Source: Clavulina sp. PMI_390
Taxonomy: Eukaryota > Basidiomycota > Agaricomycetes > Cantharellales > Hydnaceae
Assembly: GCA_015039315.1 (NCBI GenBank)
Contig: WIDE01000043.1
Span: 197,444-218,618, forward strand
DNA: 21,175 bases
Direction of reading: 5' to 3'
In this document: positions 1 to 9,863 of the stretch, one piece after another
How positions within the stretch are numbered: position 1 is the first letter of the stretch
Layout of the letters: every line of letters begins with the position of its first letter
Notes under the pieces: model-generated
Database searches by the model: none
Told to the model about the DNA's origin: nothing
Seen by the model: only the letters and a program-made list of their open reading frames with translations
Translations under genes and position numbers: made by a program

Positions 1-251
1 CCACAGTCAATGATAAACTCTTGAAAGAGTTCATCAGGCTCTGGAAAGTAGGATCGATGGTAGCCAGCCTATTTGAGGTTCAATGATATAGCGTTTGTAT
101 CGAGGCAAAACGGTACGCACGTATCATGGGAATTGTCTTCCTGCGCGTCAGTACCGCTGCTTGATCGGTTGTCCATGTGGATGAATGACTCGACAGGCAC
201 ACCCAAGCGCGCGCCTAATCGTAGCATCACATAGGTGGGGCCACATGTCAA
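1..251 (-). other. possible 3' fragment of a gene running off the left edge (uncertain)
   Basis: On the minus strand an open frame runs from about 251 to 69. It contains a donor-like GTGCGT near 120-115 and an acceptor-like AAATAG near 73-68, about 52 nt apart, with a branch-like TTGAAC between. Beyond the acceptor (67 to 1) two frames stay open to the window edge; one reads GYHRSYFPEPDELFQEF, which looks protein-like, but it is not the frame that joins cleanly to the upstream exon. I recognise no family and found no convincing start codon. It could be the 3' part of a gene continuing to the left, or chance. Confidence 0.2.
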
Positions 252-653
252 GCTAGGATGTATGATGTGCTCGTTAACGCTTCAAGAGCCTGCTTGATGT
301 GATGCATGTAAGAGATCATAGTGCTGCTACAATCACCTCGCACTTCATGCTGTGAAACTACCATCGTAGCAGCCATTATTCACAGCTCAACGTCGTTCAC
401 TAGCAGAGTCATATTACCATTGATTATCCCGGAAGCCAGCTATAAATGACAAGAATTCTAAAGTAGTGAGATGATTGATGCCAAGTCAAAACGCAGTTGA
501 ATCAAATCTCAATAGATGCGACAAACGAAGCAATAAGTCCCATGGATTCCCCTGAACGAAGCCTAAGCACTGGAGGGGTCATCCGTGATGAGGAGTGAAT
601 GTACGTGAACTATGGACCCGTGAATCCTCTAACGCCCAACTGTAGTGTCGCGT
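252..653. other. intergenic, nothing assigned
   Basis: There is no convincing gene here. A short minus-strand ATG frame of about 42 codons ends near 261, but it has no visible domain and does not join cleanly to the open frame at 251-69. The right part is presumably the 3' flank of F-box gene 1, which ends at 654. Confidence 0.4.
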
Positions 654-2302
654 CTAGTTCTCAACGCTGGGGTCTTCGGAAGATGGGATCCAATTAGGAT
701 CAAACGCAAATTCAATTATCTGGTCGCATAAGATTCTGTGAGCCAAGCGTGGTTTCTGAAAGCCATGTGAGTCCTCACGTACCTCGACGGTTTCCACATG
801 CTTTCTCAGTTCCTTCAGTCCCTCATCCGATGGAAGGAAGTAGAGCGTCAGTCGATTGAGGCGGCGTGACTTTACCAGCGCTAGCAGCTGTGCCTCAATC
901 CCATTCCCAACTCGAGAAGAACGGTCGGCCCAGTCAAAAAAGGTGTCTTCCAAAATGAGCTCCCTTAGCTGTGGGAGCATTGTCGCCCTCTCTGTGAGGC
1001 TGGTCACAGTAGCTTTGATTGATGACTGCTCATCGCTAACCCGAAGACTCATAAGATTTGGAGCTGCACGGTCCAGGAGCTGGATCAAGATGCAAAATTG
1101 AACGGAGGATTTTAGTTTGTGCAAGATGGAAGGGAAGGCGAAGCGCAGGGACGGCCTAGCTTGCGGATGCTTACCGAAAAGGTCGTCCCACAGTCCCACT
1201 GATTGCCATCAAAGCTACCGACGCCGTCGAAACTCACTCGCTCCAGCCTTGGCAGTTCCCAGTGCCCGAAGAAACAATGCACGTCATCAACGTGGATGCC
1301 CTCAAAGTCAATACTTCGGAGAGTGGGAACGCTACGCAGTGACTCAGAAGAGGTTTCTTGGTTGGGGAACCGGTACGTGTCTTGCCACTTCCACGTGCTC
1401 GTGAGTCGAAGGGTGGAGATTTTTGGAGATGCGTGCACGATATACGCCCACCGGGTCGAGGGATCCGCATCCTCGTTGAAAATGATATGGAGATTCTCTA
1501 AAGAGTCGAATTGGTGCTGCTGCCCGGACTCCAGCGCATTGGGCTCGATGGAACTGTTGAGAAGGCAAAGTGACTGAAGGTTCGTGCAGATACGACGGGG
1601 GAGAATGATGGGTGTAGTGAAGTCGATGAGCGTGAGTTGGGAAAGGGATGAAAGGTGGGGGTTGGCAATAAGGTTCCGAATTACGGTGCTATCACCAGGT
1701 GGCCCATCATGAATGGCTAGAGATTTGGTGCGGGGTGCAAGCTCCGATACGGCGTGGAGCTTTTTGGTGATGCTCCACCCGTAATGGGTCTCGGTGAGAG
1801 AGCGATAATCAAGATTTATGGATACTAGCTGGTCACAAGACCGACTGTACCATTCTTGACAAAGCCAAAGCGGCCAGCGGCTCCAGTCGGGAGAGGACGT
1901 GAAGAAGTCCGAGCAGCCCAACACTACGGACCGCCAAGCACGAGAGACGAGGGAGAGCCTGAGGATGACGTTGGGTTGGAACTTCCACAAATACTTCTTC
2001 GTAATCCCAGCGCTGGCGACGAGTCGAAAAATGTCCGACAGGGTCTCCACAGGCAACGTATGAATTGGTGAGCGTGTTGCGTTGATTTTACTCCGCACCG
2101 CAGCTACGGCCGAGAGGCCCCTCTGCATGATTGCTTGAAGCTCCTTGTGAATCTCGTCAAGCCGCGCGATGTCTTTTGTAAGGTTGGCTCCGTGGCTGTC
2201 TTGCTTGGCGCGGTCGAGCTGCGAAACATGAGGCAGGTCTGTGTCCGCCGACGCGCCCAGGGAAGCAATGATAGAGTCAACACGAGAGGATATCTCGTGC
2301 AT
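654..2302 (-). CDS. F-box domain protein with LRR-like region (F-box gene 1)
   Basis: Two exons on the minus strand: 2302-1175 and 1079-654, about 517 residues. The intron (1174-1080, 95 nt, phase 0) starts GTAAGC, ends CAG and has CTAAA as branch candidate. It joins two long open frames and explains the apparent frameshift near 1200. A helical N-terminus is followed by a fungal F-box (core IHTLPVETLSDIFRL, then LSLVSRAWRSVVL, about residues 80-130) and irregular leucine-rich repeats (NLQSLCLLNSSIE, LPRLERVSFDG, LPQLRELILED). In the family the F-box binds Skp1 in an SCF ubiquitin ligase and the repeats bind the substrate; the substrate here is unknown. The frame is open up to an ATG at 2518, and ATGs at 2332 and 2302 also fit. 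I prefer 2302 because 2450-2518 lies in a repeat shared with non-coding DNA at 4360-4590 and encodes only low-complexity Arg-rich sequence. An additional 5' intron is not excluded. Confidence 0.75.
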
Positions 2303-2449
2303 GTCGGTTCCTTTTAGTGTGCACAGAGCCATAACGTCAGAGAAGAGAGGCTTGCAACCACTGGAAATGATGTTGACGTCGACGTCGGTTGAACTCCGAG
2401 TTTGACAGGGTGGGATGCGCGCCAAATCCCATTCAGTTTGATGCTTACG

Positions 2450-2650
2450 TGATGCTCCGCCTATTTTGGATTCAGACCCTCGTCCTCGTCGGCGAGCATT
2501 ACTCCAACGCCTCCGCATATTGCCCGTCGTTCTTTAAAGCTTCACTCAGCCATGCTCTCGCAATATAGGGTCCGACGTAATATAATGCCCATTTGAGTAC
2601 ACGTTCATCTAGCCGTGTGACGGTGGGCCCCTGGGAGCGCCCTGGGAGTG
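2450..2650 (+). repeat. diverged direct repeat, copy 1
   Basis: About 200 bp that aligns with gaps to roughly 4360-4590 in the same orientation. Shared blocks include ACGTGATG, GAGCAT followed by CTC, TTCTT followed by AAA, AGCCAT then CTCTCGCAA, TCCGA and CCTGGGAGTGC. It overlaps the 5' end of the longest possible frame of F-box gene 1. The copies are too diverged to be a recent transposon; an old segmental duplication of an upstream region is likelier. Confidence 0.45.
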
Positions 2651-3320
2651 CAGACCAATTGCGGCTGCAACGAAATCATGTACTCACACTGCGGTATTCA
2701 TCCAATTCAGAGCCTCAGCGTCTCCTCCTATCCCTATGAGACCTATGGGGGTCGGGCGGCCCCTGAGCGTGCGTTACCGTCCCTTTCTGGGTGAGAAGCG
2801 AAGCCTCGCTATATGGCAGTTGCTCAGGTTGACGGAAAGGCATGTGTGGTTCGGCGCTGAAGTGAAAGGTCGGATGCGCTCTTCCTTTCTATTCGTGTAA
2901 AGATGTCGTGCAAAATAAGAGCAGCTATGGTTATTTTCAAATTGTATATACGAGACCGTGGAAGCTGTAGATCAAGATGTAAACGAGTAAAGAAGCAGAA
3001 GCGTAAGTGCGGTAACAATGCTCAAAGAAAGCAGTAGGGTGGAGGCGAGAACGAATACGAATAGCAAAAGTGGGCTAGCAATATTGAGCAAAGAATAGGC
3101 AAGCAATTGTAGATGAAGTATCGATGATGAAACAAATCATAAATTTGGCTACAGAAAGCGACGTGTATAAAGGCCAAAGGGTCAAGAAGCGTAGCTGATC
3201 CAGTGTAGAAATGACGGATAATGATGTCAAACCACCTTGGAAGTAATGGACGTGGAGATGTTACTCGACCGAGAAACGGAAACGAGATGATTGGGCATGG
3301 TGAATGTTCTAGTGGGTCCA
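2651..3320. other. intergenic; probable 3' flank of the membrane protein gene
   Basis: No supportable gene. The minus-strand open frames at 3022-3324 and 2824-3018 are composition-driven, lack a domain, and in the second case lack an ATG. The right half is presumably the 3' untranslated region of the gene ending at 3321. Confidence 0.4.
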
Positions 3321-4280
3321 TCACACAGATGAACGGACCGTCTCTGTGGAGACATGGATTTCGAGGCGTGGCGGTCGTTCAGGCCCGCATCGGCCGCATA
3401 TACAGTTCCGCATGCCAGGATGAACAATAGTGATCATAAGATTGGGCCTGACTTGGAGGTACAAAGTGAAAGGCTCCTGGGTATTGGCCCCTCGCGGAAA
3501 CTCGAGCGTGACCACCGACTCCGTATTGGACCCGGCCTCCAGATTGATGGTAATGGTGGTAGATGGTCCTAGCACGGGGTCACCACTGATGAGCTGGGAG
3601 CCCTCTTTTTCGGAGCGGGTGAAGGAGACGTGGGGTGTGATGGGAGTTAGAGCACTAGGGTAACTCGATTGATGGTGAGCGGCGAGAGGAGAGCCATTGA
3701 CCGTGGCTTGTGAATATGGAGGGATGGGAATGTGGAAAATATGACGGTGGAAGGGATCAAAGAGGGGAAGCATTGGACGCGAAGGCAGCTGCGCAGCTGC
3801 GATGAACATGCGAGCATTTCCAATAAGAATGAACAGTTGCTTGGCGAGCAGAACCTTCATAACCCATGGCTGGGGCAATCTGCGAGCGACAAGGACCTCC
3901 AACATAAACGCACAGGACGAAACCGCCGAGGCGGCTATAACATTGAGATAGGCGTGATATGCAGTCACATTGAGGCACCGTCCTAGGATCATAATGCATG
4001 GGGCCCCAATCAACAGAATACAAACTTCGAACACCATCGACCAGCATCCCACGGGGCCCGCCGGGAGAGGATTCTGGTACAGATATATGCATGCCGCAAG
4101 TGACAGAAACGCGTTGACGAACAAGGCCAGCGAAAACGCGGTGGCTGCACGAGGATAATTCGAAGCGCGCAGGAGGGGCGGGCACCATGCAATTTCCGTG
4201 GGCTGACGGCGGGGCGTGTCGTTGAGAGCCGAGGCGCTCTGGAAAGAGGTCGCGTTTGCCCAGCGTGCCATCGTCTCCAT
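3321..4280 (-). CDS. predicted four-transmembrane protein of unknown function
   Basis: A single-exon frame of 319 residues starting at an ATG at 4280 and ending in TGA at 3321-3323. I do not recognise a family. Four hydrophobic segments are visible: about residues 45-68 (ends LAACIYLY), 78-100 (ILLIGAPCIMILG), 107-131 (LNVIAASAVSSCAFML) and 140-162 (AKQLFILIGNARMFIAA). A long soluble C-terminal tail follows, with a His/Pro/Ser-rich part and a CICGRCG cysteine cluster near residue 295. There is no N-terminal signal peptide, so the first segment probably acts as anchor. Agaricomycete genomes contain many such short multi-TM orphans with a long tail; resemblance to that general type is all I can claim. 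A palindromic TCACGTGA lies 84 bp upstream of the ATG. Confidence 0.7.
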   Translation of the reverse strand: METMARWANATSFQSASALNDTPRRQPTEIAWCPPLLRASNYPRAATAFSLALFVNAFLSLAACIYLYQNPLPAGPVGCWSMVFEVCILLIGAPCIMILGRCLNVTAYHAYLNVIAASAVSSCAFMLEVLVARRLPQPWVMKVLLAKQLFILIGNARMFIAAAQLPSRPMLPLFDPFHRHIFHIPIPPYSQATVNGSPLAAHHQSSYPSALTPITPHVSFTRSEKEGSQLISGDPVLGPSTTITINLEAGSNTESVVTLEFPRGANTQEPFTLYLQVRPNLMITIVHPGMRNCICGRCGPERPPRLEIHVSTETVRSSV

Positions 4281-4359
4281 CGGAAGTCAAGGCTCTTGAT
4301 GTTGAGCGAGCGAAGCAGCTTCGTGGACCGACGGTCGAGGTTCGAAACAGAAGAAGCCC

Positions 4360-4590
4360 GCCGTCACGTGATGGGCTGCCTTCTTCGGACTCAATTCAAA
4401 AGCTTCCCTGAGAACCATAACTACTCGATGTTGGAGAGCATCGCTCTAACCAAAGCGTCGCCTCTGCAAATTGCCAGTCATTCTTGAAAAGTATGCTTAG
4501 CCATTCTCTCGCAACTCGGACTCCGATGTGAGATCGTGCTTATTTCGGTACGCATTCATTCAGCTTCGCCACGGCTGACCCTGGGAGTGC
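4360..4590 (+). repeat. diverged direct repeat, copy 2
   Basis: The partner of the repeat at about 2450-2650, in the same orientation, lying between the membrane protein gene and the TNT-domain gene. The strongest block runs from GAGCATCGCTC near 4435 to the GCTTAGCCATTCTCTCGCAA stretch near 4495-4515. No coding frame is preserved. Confidence 0.45.
4364..4371. promoter_or_regulatory. TCACGTGA E-box palindrome upstream of the membrane protein gene
   Basis: A perfect 8-bp palindrome containing the CACGTG E-box core, 84 bp upstream of the ATG at 4280. In fungi this core is bound by bHLH factors of the Cbf1/USF type. It lies in the diverged direct repeat; the other copy has only ACGTGATG. Function is inferred from position alone. 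Confidence 0.3.
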
Positions 4591-4946
4591 TTTTGAATGC
4601 TTGTCGCACCCATTACGCGATGAGGTCCGGCCCTGAAGCTGTACCCCCCACCTGCTATTCATCAACCTCATAATTAGCCAAGGCTTCGCGATCGTGAGTC
4701 CGTCGCCTAAATTCTGGTCTTGGCGCTACTCCTGAATTATGGTGTTTTTTGAGGCTTGATCTCGCTAACAATTCTGTCTCACGGCCCCGAGCTGGACGAA
4801 GTCTCGTGGGTTTCCGGAGCCTGTCATCCGGGGTTTGACAGGCTATGCAGGCTGTTCCTTCCTTGAAAAGGCAAAAAAATGGCTGTGGTGGTTCGTGTCG
4901 TTCATCCCTCTTCCCCACTCGGAGGCTAGTGTCAAATCCCCCACTC

Positions 4947-5895
4947 ATGCGTTCGTTCATCGCTCTCGCTACCGCCGCTCTGTGCAGTGCCTCGCTAGCC
5001 TTCGCGGCTCCCCTCGAGGCTCGGGTGGATACTAAGGTCAGTCTCGATCCCTCACGATTTCCTCGACAGCCATGGCAAGCTAACGTACGACGCGTGGATC
5101 ATTTAGCACGGAAGCAAGTACTGTGAAGGCACCTGGAACAATGGCAGCAAATACTATTGTGGGGACATCCGTCTTGGACCAGTTAAGCTTCCAAAGAAGC
5201 TACCTCTGAGCGGCATCCTCGAGGAGTACAATCGCCTCGGCGGGCTCACCCCCGCGCAGTACCTGGCCGCATGGTGGAACGCTACCGCAGGATACTGGAA
5301 CTACCCTCCACAGAATGGATTCCAGCTTGACATCGCGAGCACTCCCATCCGTGCGTGTTCTCCGTCTTAGCCCGATTCTCTGGCCACCGCATATTAATCC
5401 CCCTCCCTAATAAATAGTGGGTCAGCAGGCTCTTCCTGTCGGACTGTTGATTGACAGATTTGGCTCGGAGTACGGCACGTTCCTCGCCCCTGCCGACGCG
5501 CCCTACTCCCAGCGTGCACTTCCTCCCCAGAACCTCGACACGCCCACGACCGGCACCGCCTATCCCTACAACTACCACGTCTACAAGGTCTGCCTCTCTC
5601 CCGCATTCGCTTCCTTTTTCTCCCCTTTGCTCATTTGTTCTCTCGTATGTTTCCACACGTAACCTAGGTCATCAACTCGTTCGTCGTCGCATCAGGCCCC
5701 ATCGCACCCTGGTTCGGTCAACCCGGCCAAGGTGTCCAGTACGCGTCAAACACCAGCGTGCTCAATCTCATTGCAGCTGGCAACATCGAGCGCATGAACC
5801 TGACTGATGCGACGAGCATGGCCGTGCTGGAGAGGGATTTGGAGAGCCAGAGGTTGAGGAGGCGGAGGGCGCTCGAGTTTGGCACGAGTGCGTAG
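4947..5895 (+). CDS. secreted TNT-domain NAD glycohydrolase (cassette A, intact)
   Basis: Four exons (4947-5036, 5107-5350, 5418-5587, 5668-5895) give 243 residues with introns of 70, 67 and 80 nt. The chosen ATG opens a classic signal peptide: MRS, a hydrophobic core and an Ala-X-Ala type cleavage site near residue 20. The mature part starts with a Cys-containing segment ([15 protein letters not shown]) and a WNYPP motif, then the TNT fold. It has the Arg-Phe pair of DRFGSE (about 125-126), an LPP segment, YHVYK, and [16 protein letters not shown] with the Gln (about 192) in the place of the catalytic Gln known from fungal and mycobacterial TNT-type NADases. The known family activity is NAD+ cleavage to nicotinamide and ADP-ribose; the Aspergillus conidial enzyme is surface-exposed. 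The C-terminus is Arg-rich. It converges with the F-box gene ending at 6081. The domain assignment is firm by motif; secretion and activity are inferred. Confidence 0.88.
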
Positions 5896-6080
5896 GAGTT
5901 GGCTAGCCATTGTGAACTTTTAGCTTTTTTGGGATCAGCCGTTTGTTGCCAAGCTTTTCGTCTATTCTTCGCACAAAAATCCATGATCCATTGTACTGAT
6001 AACGGTGTCGTTCTGGCCTCATCGTATAAACCAATTGTGATATGTGGTGCACAAATTCCAAAAAAGAAGGCCAGTGGCCT

Positions 6081-8177
6081 TCAATACATTTGCCATACGC
6101 TGTCATCAGGGTCTGGCCTAGTATCTACACTTTCTTCAGGGCCATCTTCAGCTCCAGAATATGGATCATCCGAATAATAATCGTAGTCAGAATCATCCGA
6201 GTCGTCAAATTTGAATGAGTCCTCATAGTTTGCAGGGATATCGCCCCAAATCTCGCCATCCGAATCATCATTTCCGTACCAGTCTGACTCATCGTCCAGC
6301 ACCGAATCCCAATTCCATCCGGATTCGGGATCGACATTCAGCTTACGGTCCTCCCAAGGCTCATCGCACTGGCATTCCAACTCAGTAATGATGTGAGCGC
6401 CTGTTGCAGCACGCAAGCTTTTCCTCCTCATTTCGTATAAGCATCGAGGGATGGAGAGCGATTTGAGGTTGGCAATGTGGGTTCCGTCACTATGTCGTTT
6501 GGTCATTGCTTCTTCGAGCGCTTTCCCAAGCTTCCATATACGATGTTTAGAAGACGACAAGTCCCGGAATGGATTTAGATGGGGGAGGGATAAGTGCAGG
6601 AGCTTTGGTGCCGTTTTAGTCACCTCGTGACCATCTGGCAGGCGAACATGCCCGAGCAACGCTACTAACTGGCGCTGAATCGGGACATACGCGCGGATGG
6701 TGAGGTTAGTGAGATTTCCGTAGGAATTTATCTAGGAATCCAGGCAGAGAGGCTTATTAAGTAGAGAAAATCGAAGGAAGAACCAAGTTTCCCATACGCA
6801 CGCAAGGAGCTAATTCTCGGCAGGCCTTTGCAAAATCCAACCTCGTAATGCGAGCCCTGTTTCTGTCATAATGGGGCCTGAATTGTGCCATTCCGATGCC
6901 TAGATGTTTGATCTGAGGGGTATCAAGTGATGAAAGCAAGGATAGTAGAAGCGAGCAGTCAAATGCCTCCACCACAAGGCTTTGGAGAGCTGGAAGCGTG
7001 AGTAATTGTGCTCCTGCTTCGTCATCTGGCTCCAGATTTGGCATGATCCTAATGAGGGAGAGTTTCTCGATCTGAAGATTGCTCTCCAACGCTGCCCGAA
7101 GGGTGCTCCATTGAATTGATGGGTTTGAGAGCGTAAGCTCATTCAGTCGCCCAGCAGAAAATGAGGGAGAAAAGAAGCTGCAATTCATTGCGAATGAAGC
7201 CAGCTTGGGGAACTTGGAAGGCTCAAAATCTAGAGTCTTGTAGTGGGTTGGGATTTTTCTACATCCAATGCATCTTCGGCCAGGTGTTGCCATCATAATA
7301 ATGCTGCTAAGTAGGTTATTCGGAGATTGATCGTGCTGCTGGGCTTCCGCGATGGCCAGCATGATCAAAGTGGCCAACAGTCCGCAGAACTCTTCGTGTC
7401 CTTGGACGGTAAGGGTTTTGATACGAGGTAGCCAGTGAGATTCATCTGCACGACAGATATTGTTCACCAGACTAGCAATTTGGATGTTTGGGGAAGTGGA
7501 AAAATGATCTGGATGCTGAACCAGGTGAAGATGAAGTGGAAGCTGCCCAGAACGTTTGAACAACACGTTGATGTTTTTGATTCGGCTTGTCCGAGACATA
7601 CCGACCCTCCGGGTTGTCCAGAACACTGGCTGTGTGCGGAGGATGAGGGACCATGATTTTGAGACTGATCTTATTATCTGCCGGTAGCGTAAATTTGGCC
7701 GCGGATTTTCTGGCTCGATGACAAATTCAAAAATTAACGCCATAATCTCGGAAGGAACCGCATTGAGAGGGGCGGCCTTGGCACGGAACTGGGTGCTCCG
7801 GCACTCAAAGGCTTTACGAAGCGGCCTTAATTGATCTTCTATTTGAGATATCCTCTCCAAGCAAGTTTGTGCCTCGTTAGCAGCATTGTCAAAGAGCTTT
7901 TGCTGTGTCAGACGAGCAGAAACAGGATGGAGGAAAATATTGGCCAGTCCATCCACGGCATGGGGGAGCTCCGAAGCAGAGTTAGGGAGACCATTGACAA
8001 TGGATACTACATTATCAAGGGAGTTTATATATCCCTGGAAGTCTGGGTTCGTGGAAACGGGGCTACGGTGATAGCTCAGTCTATGAAGCAGGCCGCAACA
8101 GAGCAGAGCACGCACGGATTATCGATAAATCTATTGGAGTCATATTCGTGGATCGAAGTGGTGGGCTGGCGTTCCAT
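6081..8177 (-). CDS. F-box protein with acidic C-terminus (cassette A)
   Basis: Three exons on the minus strand: 8177-8116, 8062-6802 and 6731-6081, giving 657 residues. The first intron (8115-8063, 53 nt, phase 2) starts GTGCGT, and the second (6801-6732, 70 nt, phase 0) GTGCGT...CTAG. Both are supported by the diverged copy at 9864-12215, which keeps the same splice positions. The big middle exon has no early Met, which is why the short first exon is needed. About residues 70-110 are helical and heptad-like; the F-box (APLNAVPSEIMALIFEF) lies at about 119-170; irregular Leu-rich repeats follow. A CIGC pair near residue 285 is kept as CLGC in the other copy. The last 70 residues are strongly acidic (DDSDDSDYDYYSDD). 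By family it is an SCF adaptor with unknown substrate. It is convergent with the TNT gene. Confidence 0.82.
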
Positions 8178-8724
8178 CCCTTTTCACCAACCTGTTGAGA
8201 AAGTTGATGACCGCGCGCGTAACGGTGTCACGCTCTCTCAGTCATATGGAGAGCGTGAGAAGTTGATGGGGGATGGCTGCAATCCCTTTCTGAGCGTATC
8301 ATGCGAGATGCTCTCCGCTTCAGAGTTGCTGCCAATCTCGCTTTAAATTCTGCGAGCTCGAACAACGCGCCGTGCGCAGCGACATCACGCTGATATAACC
8401 TCACCTACTCTGCCTGGCCTTCATTGTTGACTGTGGCACTTAACTATCCCACTACGACGTGGACTCTACCGCATAAACAATCTCTATGACCGCAAGCCAC
8501 CAATCATCACTCCGAAGTCTCGATGATCTCCGGTCCCGCAAACGACCGTGTGGTGCGAGCACACGCTGGATGACGGCTTGTCCTAGCTCGTGGGCTCTCC
8601 TCCGATTTGACAGCCTGTTTCCTTTACCAAAAAAAGGAAGATAAAAAACGATGCCCGACTCCACAGTCGTGCATGACGGTCTTCACCCTTCATCGCCCTC
8701 TGATGCTCCTGCCTACTCTCGTCC
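8178..8724. other. intergenic between cassettes A and B
   Basis: The left part is the F-box promoter. GTAACGGTGTCACGCT at about 8219-8234 matches GTAACAGTGTCACGCT at about 12246-12261 upstream of the other F-box copy, indicating that the duplication included promoter DNA. The right part (about 8580-8724) weakly resembles the leader of the cassette-A TNT gene (TTTGACAGSCT, TGTTCCTT). No gene is seen; open frames here are shadows or lack an ATG. Confidence 0.5.
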
Positions 8725-9628
8725 ATGCGATCTCTTGTCGTGCTTGCTAGTTTCGCTCTGTCCTCGAGGTTCAGCTGGATGACCACGTCAGTCCCATCTC
8801 ATGCTGGGGGTTGACGTGATCCCGAGCTAACTCGGTACACGAACATGTTATTGCATAACGAACCTTCCTCTTCAGCACGGAGGGAGATACTGTGAAGGCA
8901 CCCGGAACAATGGGAGCAAATATTACTGTGGGGACATTCGCCTTGGCCCAGTTAAACTTCGAAAGAAACTCCTACTGAGTGGCATCCTCGAAGAATACGA
9001 TCGAATCGGGATGCTCACCTCCGCGCAGTGCCTGACTGGATGGTGGAATGCGACAGCGAGATGCTGGCGCTATCCTCCTCAATATGGACTCCAGCTCGAC
9101 ATCTCTGGCAACCCAATTGGTATGTTTCTTGGTGTCTTAACGCCCTCGTTGTGTTCTGTTCGCCTTGTGTAACGCTAAAACCAATTATAGTCGGTTACCA
9201 AGCTCTCTCTGTTGGACTATTCGTCGACCGATTCGGCTCAGAGCGTGGCAGATTCCTCGCCCCTGCCGATACACCCTATTCCCAGCATTTACTTCCTCCC
9301 CTAAACCTCGACACGCCTACGACTGGCACGGTGTACCCTCACAGCTATCACGTCTATAGGGTACGTCCCCTAGAACTATCCCCCTCCACCCCGCTTTGAC
9401 CCTTACTCCCTGCTTTCGGTGCATCGGCACGTAACGAAGGTCGTCAACTCGTTTGTTGTTCTCTCTGGGCCCATTGCCCCCTGGTTCGGCCAGCCTGACC
9501 AGGGCGTTCAGTATGCGTCGGATATGACCATGTCAGATCTCATTCTAGCGGGCTACATCAACCCACGAACTTCACCGATGAGCGTCGTACTAGAGAGGGA
9601 AATACAGGTTCAGATATTGAAGAGGTAG
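8725..9628 (+). pseudogene. TNT-domain NADase copy, 5' end damaged (cassette B)
   Basis: A second copy of the gene at 4947-5895 with the same architecture. Body exons lie at 8876-9119 and 9191-9360 (244 and 170 nt, identical in length to cassette A) and 9440-9628. Arg-Phe in DRFGSE and the Gln in QPDQGVQY are kept, but several residues differ, including new cysteines near the WRYPP motif. The first exon (ATG 8725, donor GTCAGT at 8787) has a net loss of 28 nt against copy A within the signal-peptide region. It therefore ends in a phase that does not match the next exon, and the original frame upstream meets a TAG. The 3' end stops early (TAG at 9626) where copy A has an Arg codon. I read it as a recently decayed copy; an alternative start or splice giving a product is not excluded. 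Confidence 0.7.
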
Positions 9629-9863
9629 ACGGCGCTCGAGTTGGGACGAGCGCGAAGTAATTGGAATTTCTTTTCTTGCAAAATCACGTATATCACTGTT
9701 ATGTCCCTCTCATGATAGCAATGATATCTAGTAACAATCTTTTCAGCGCAGGATAACATCAACCAACGAGACTCATGCATGGGGCTCAGGCTATTTGCAG
9801 TCTTAGTCAGAATAAAATGCACGAAATATGATGACTTGAACAAGTAGTGTTTGATACTATAAT

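Noticed and set aside
654..1199. Separate small minus-strand gene of 181 residues
   Set aside because: It begins at a GTG and is the second exon of F-box gene 1 plus intron sequence; a GTAAGC...CAG intron (1174-1080) joins it in frame to the upstream exon.
3022..3324. Minus-strand frame downstream of the membrane protein gene
   Set aside because: Overlaps the end of the membrane protein frame, is hydrophobic only by composition, and lies where a 3' untranslated region is expected.
5282..5656. Antisense frame over the TNT gene
   Set aside because: Arg/Gly-rich shadow of the spliced TNT coding exons and introns.
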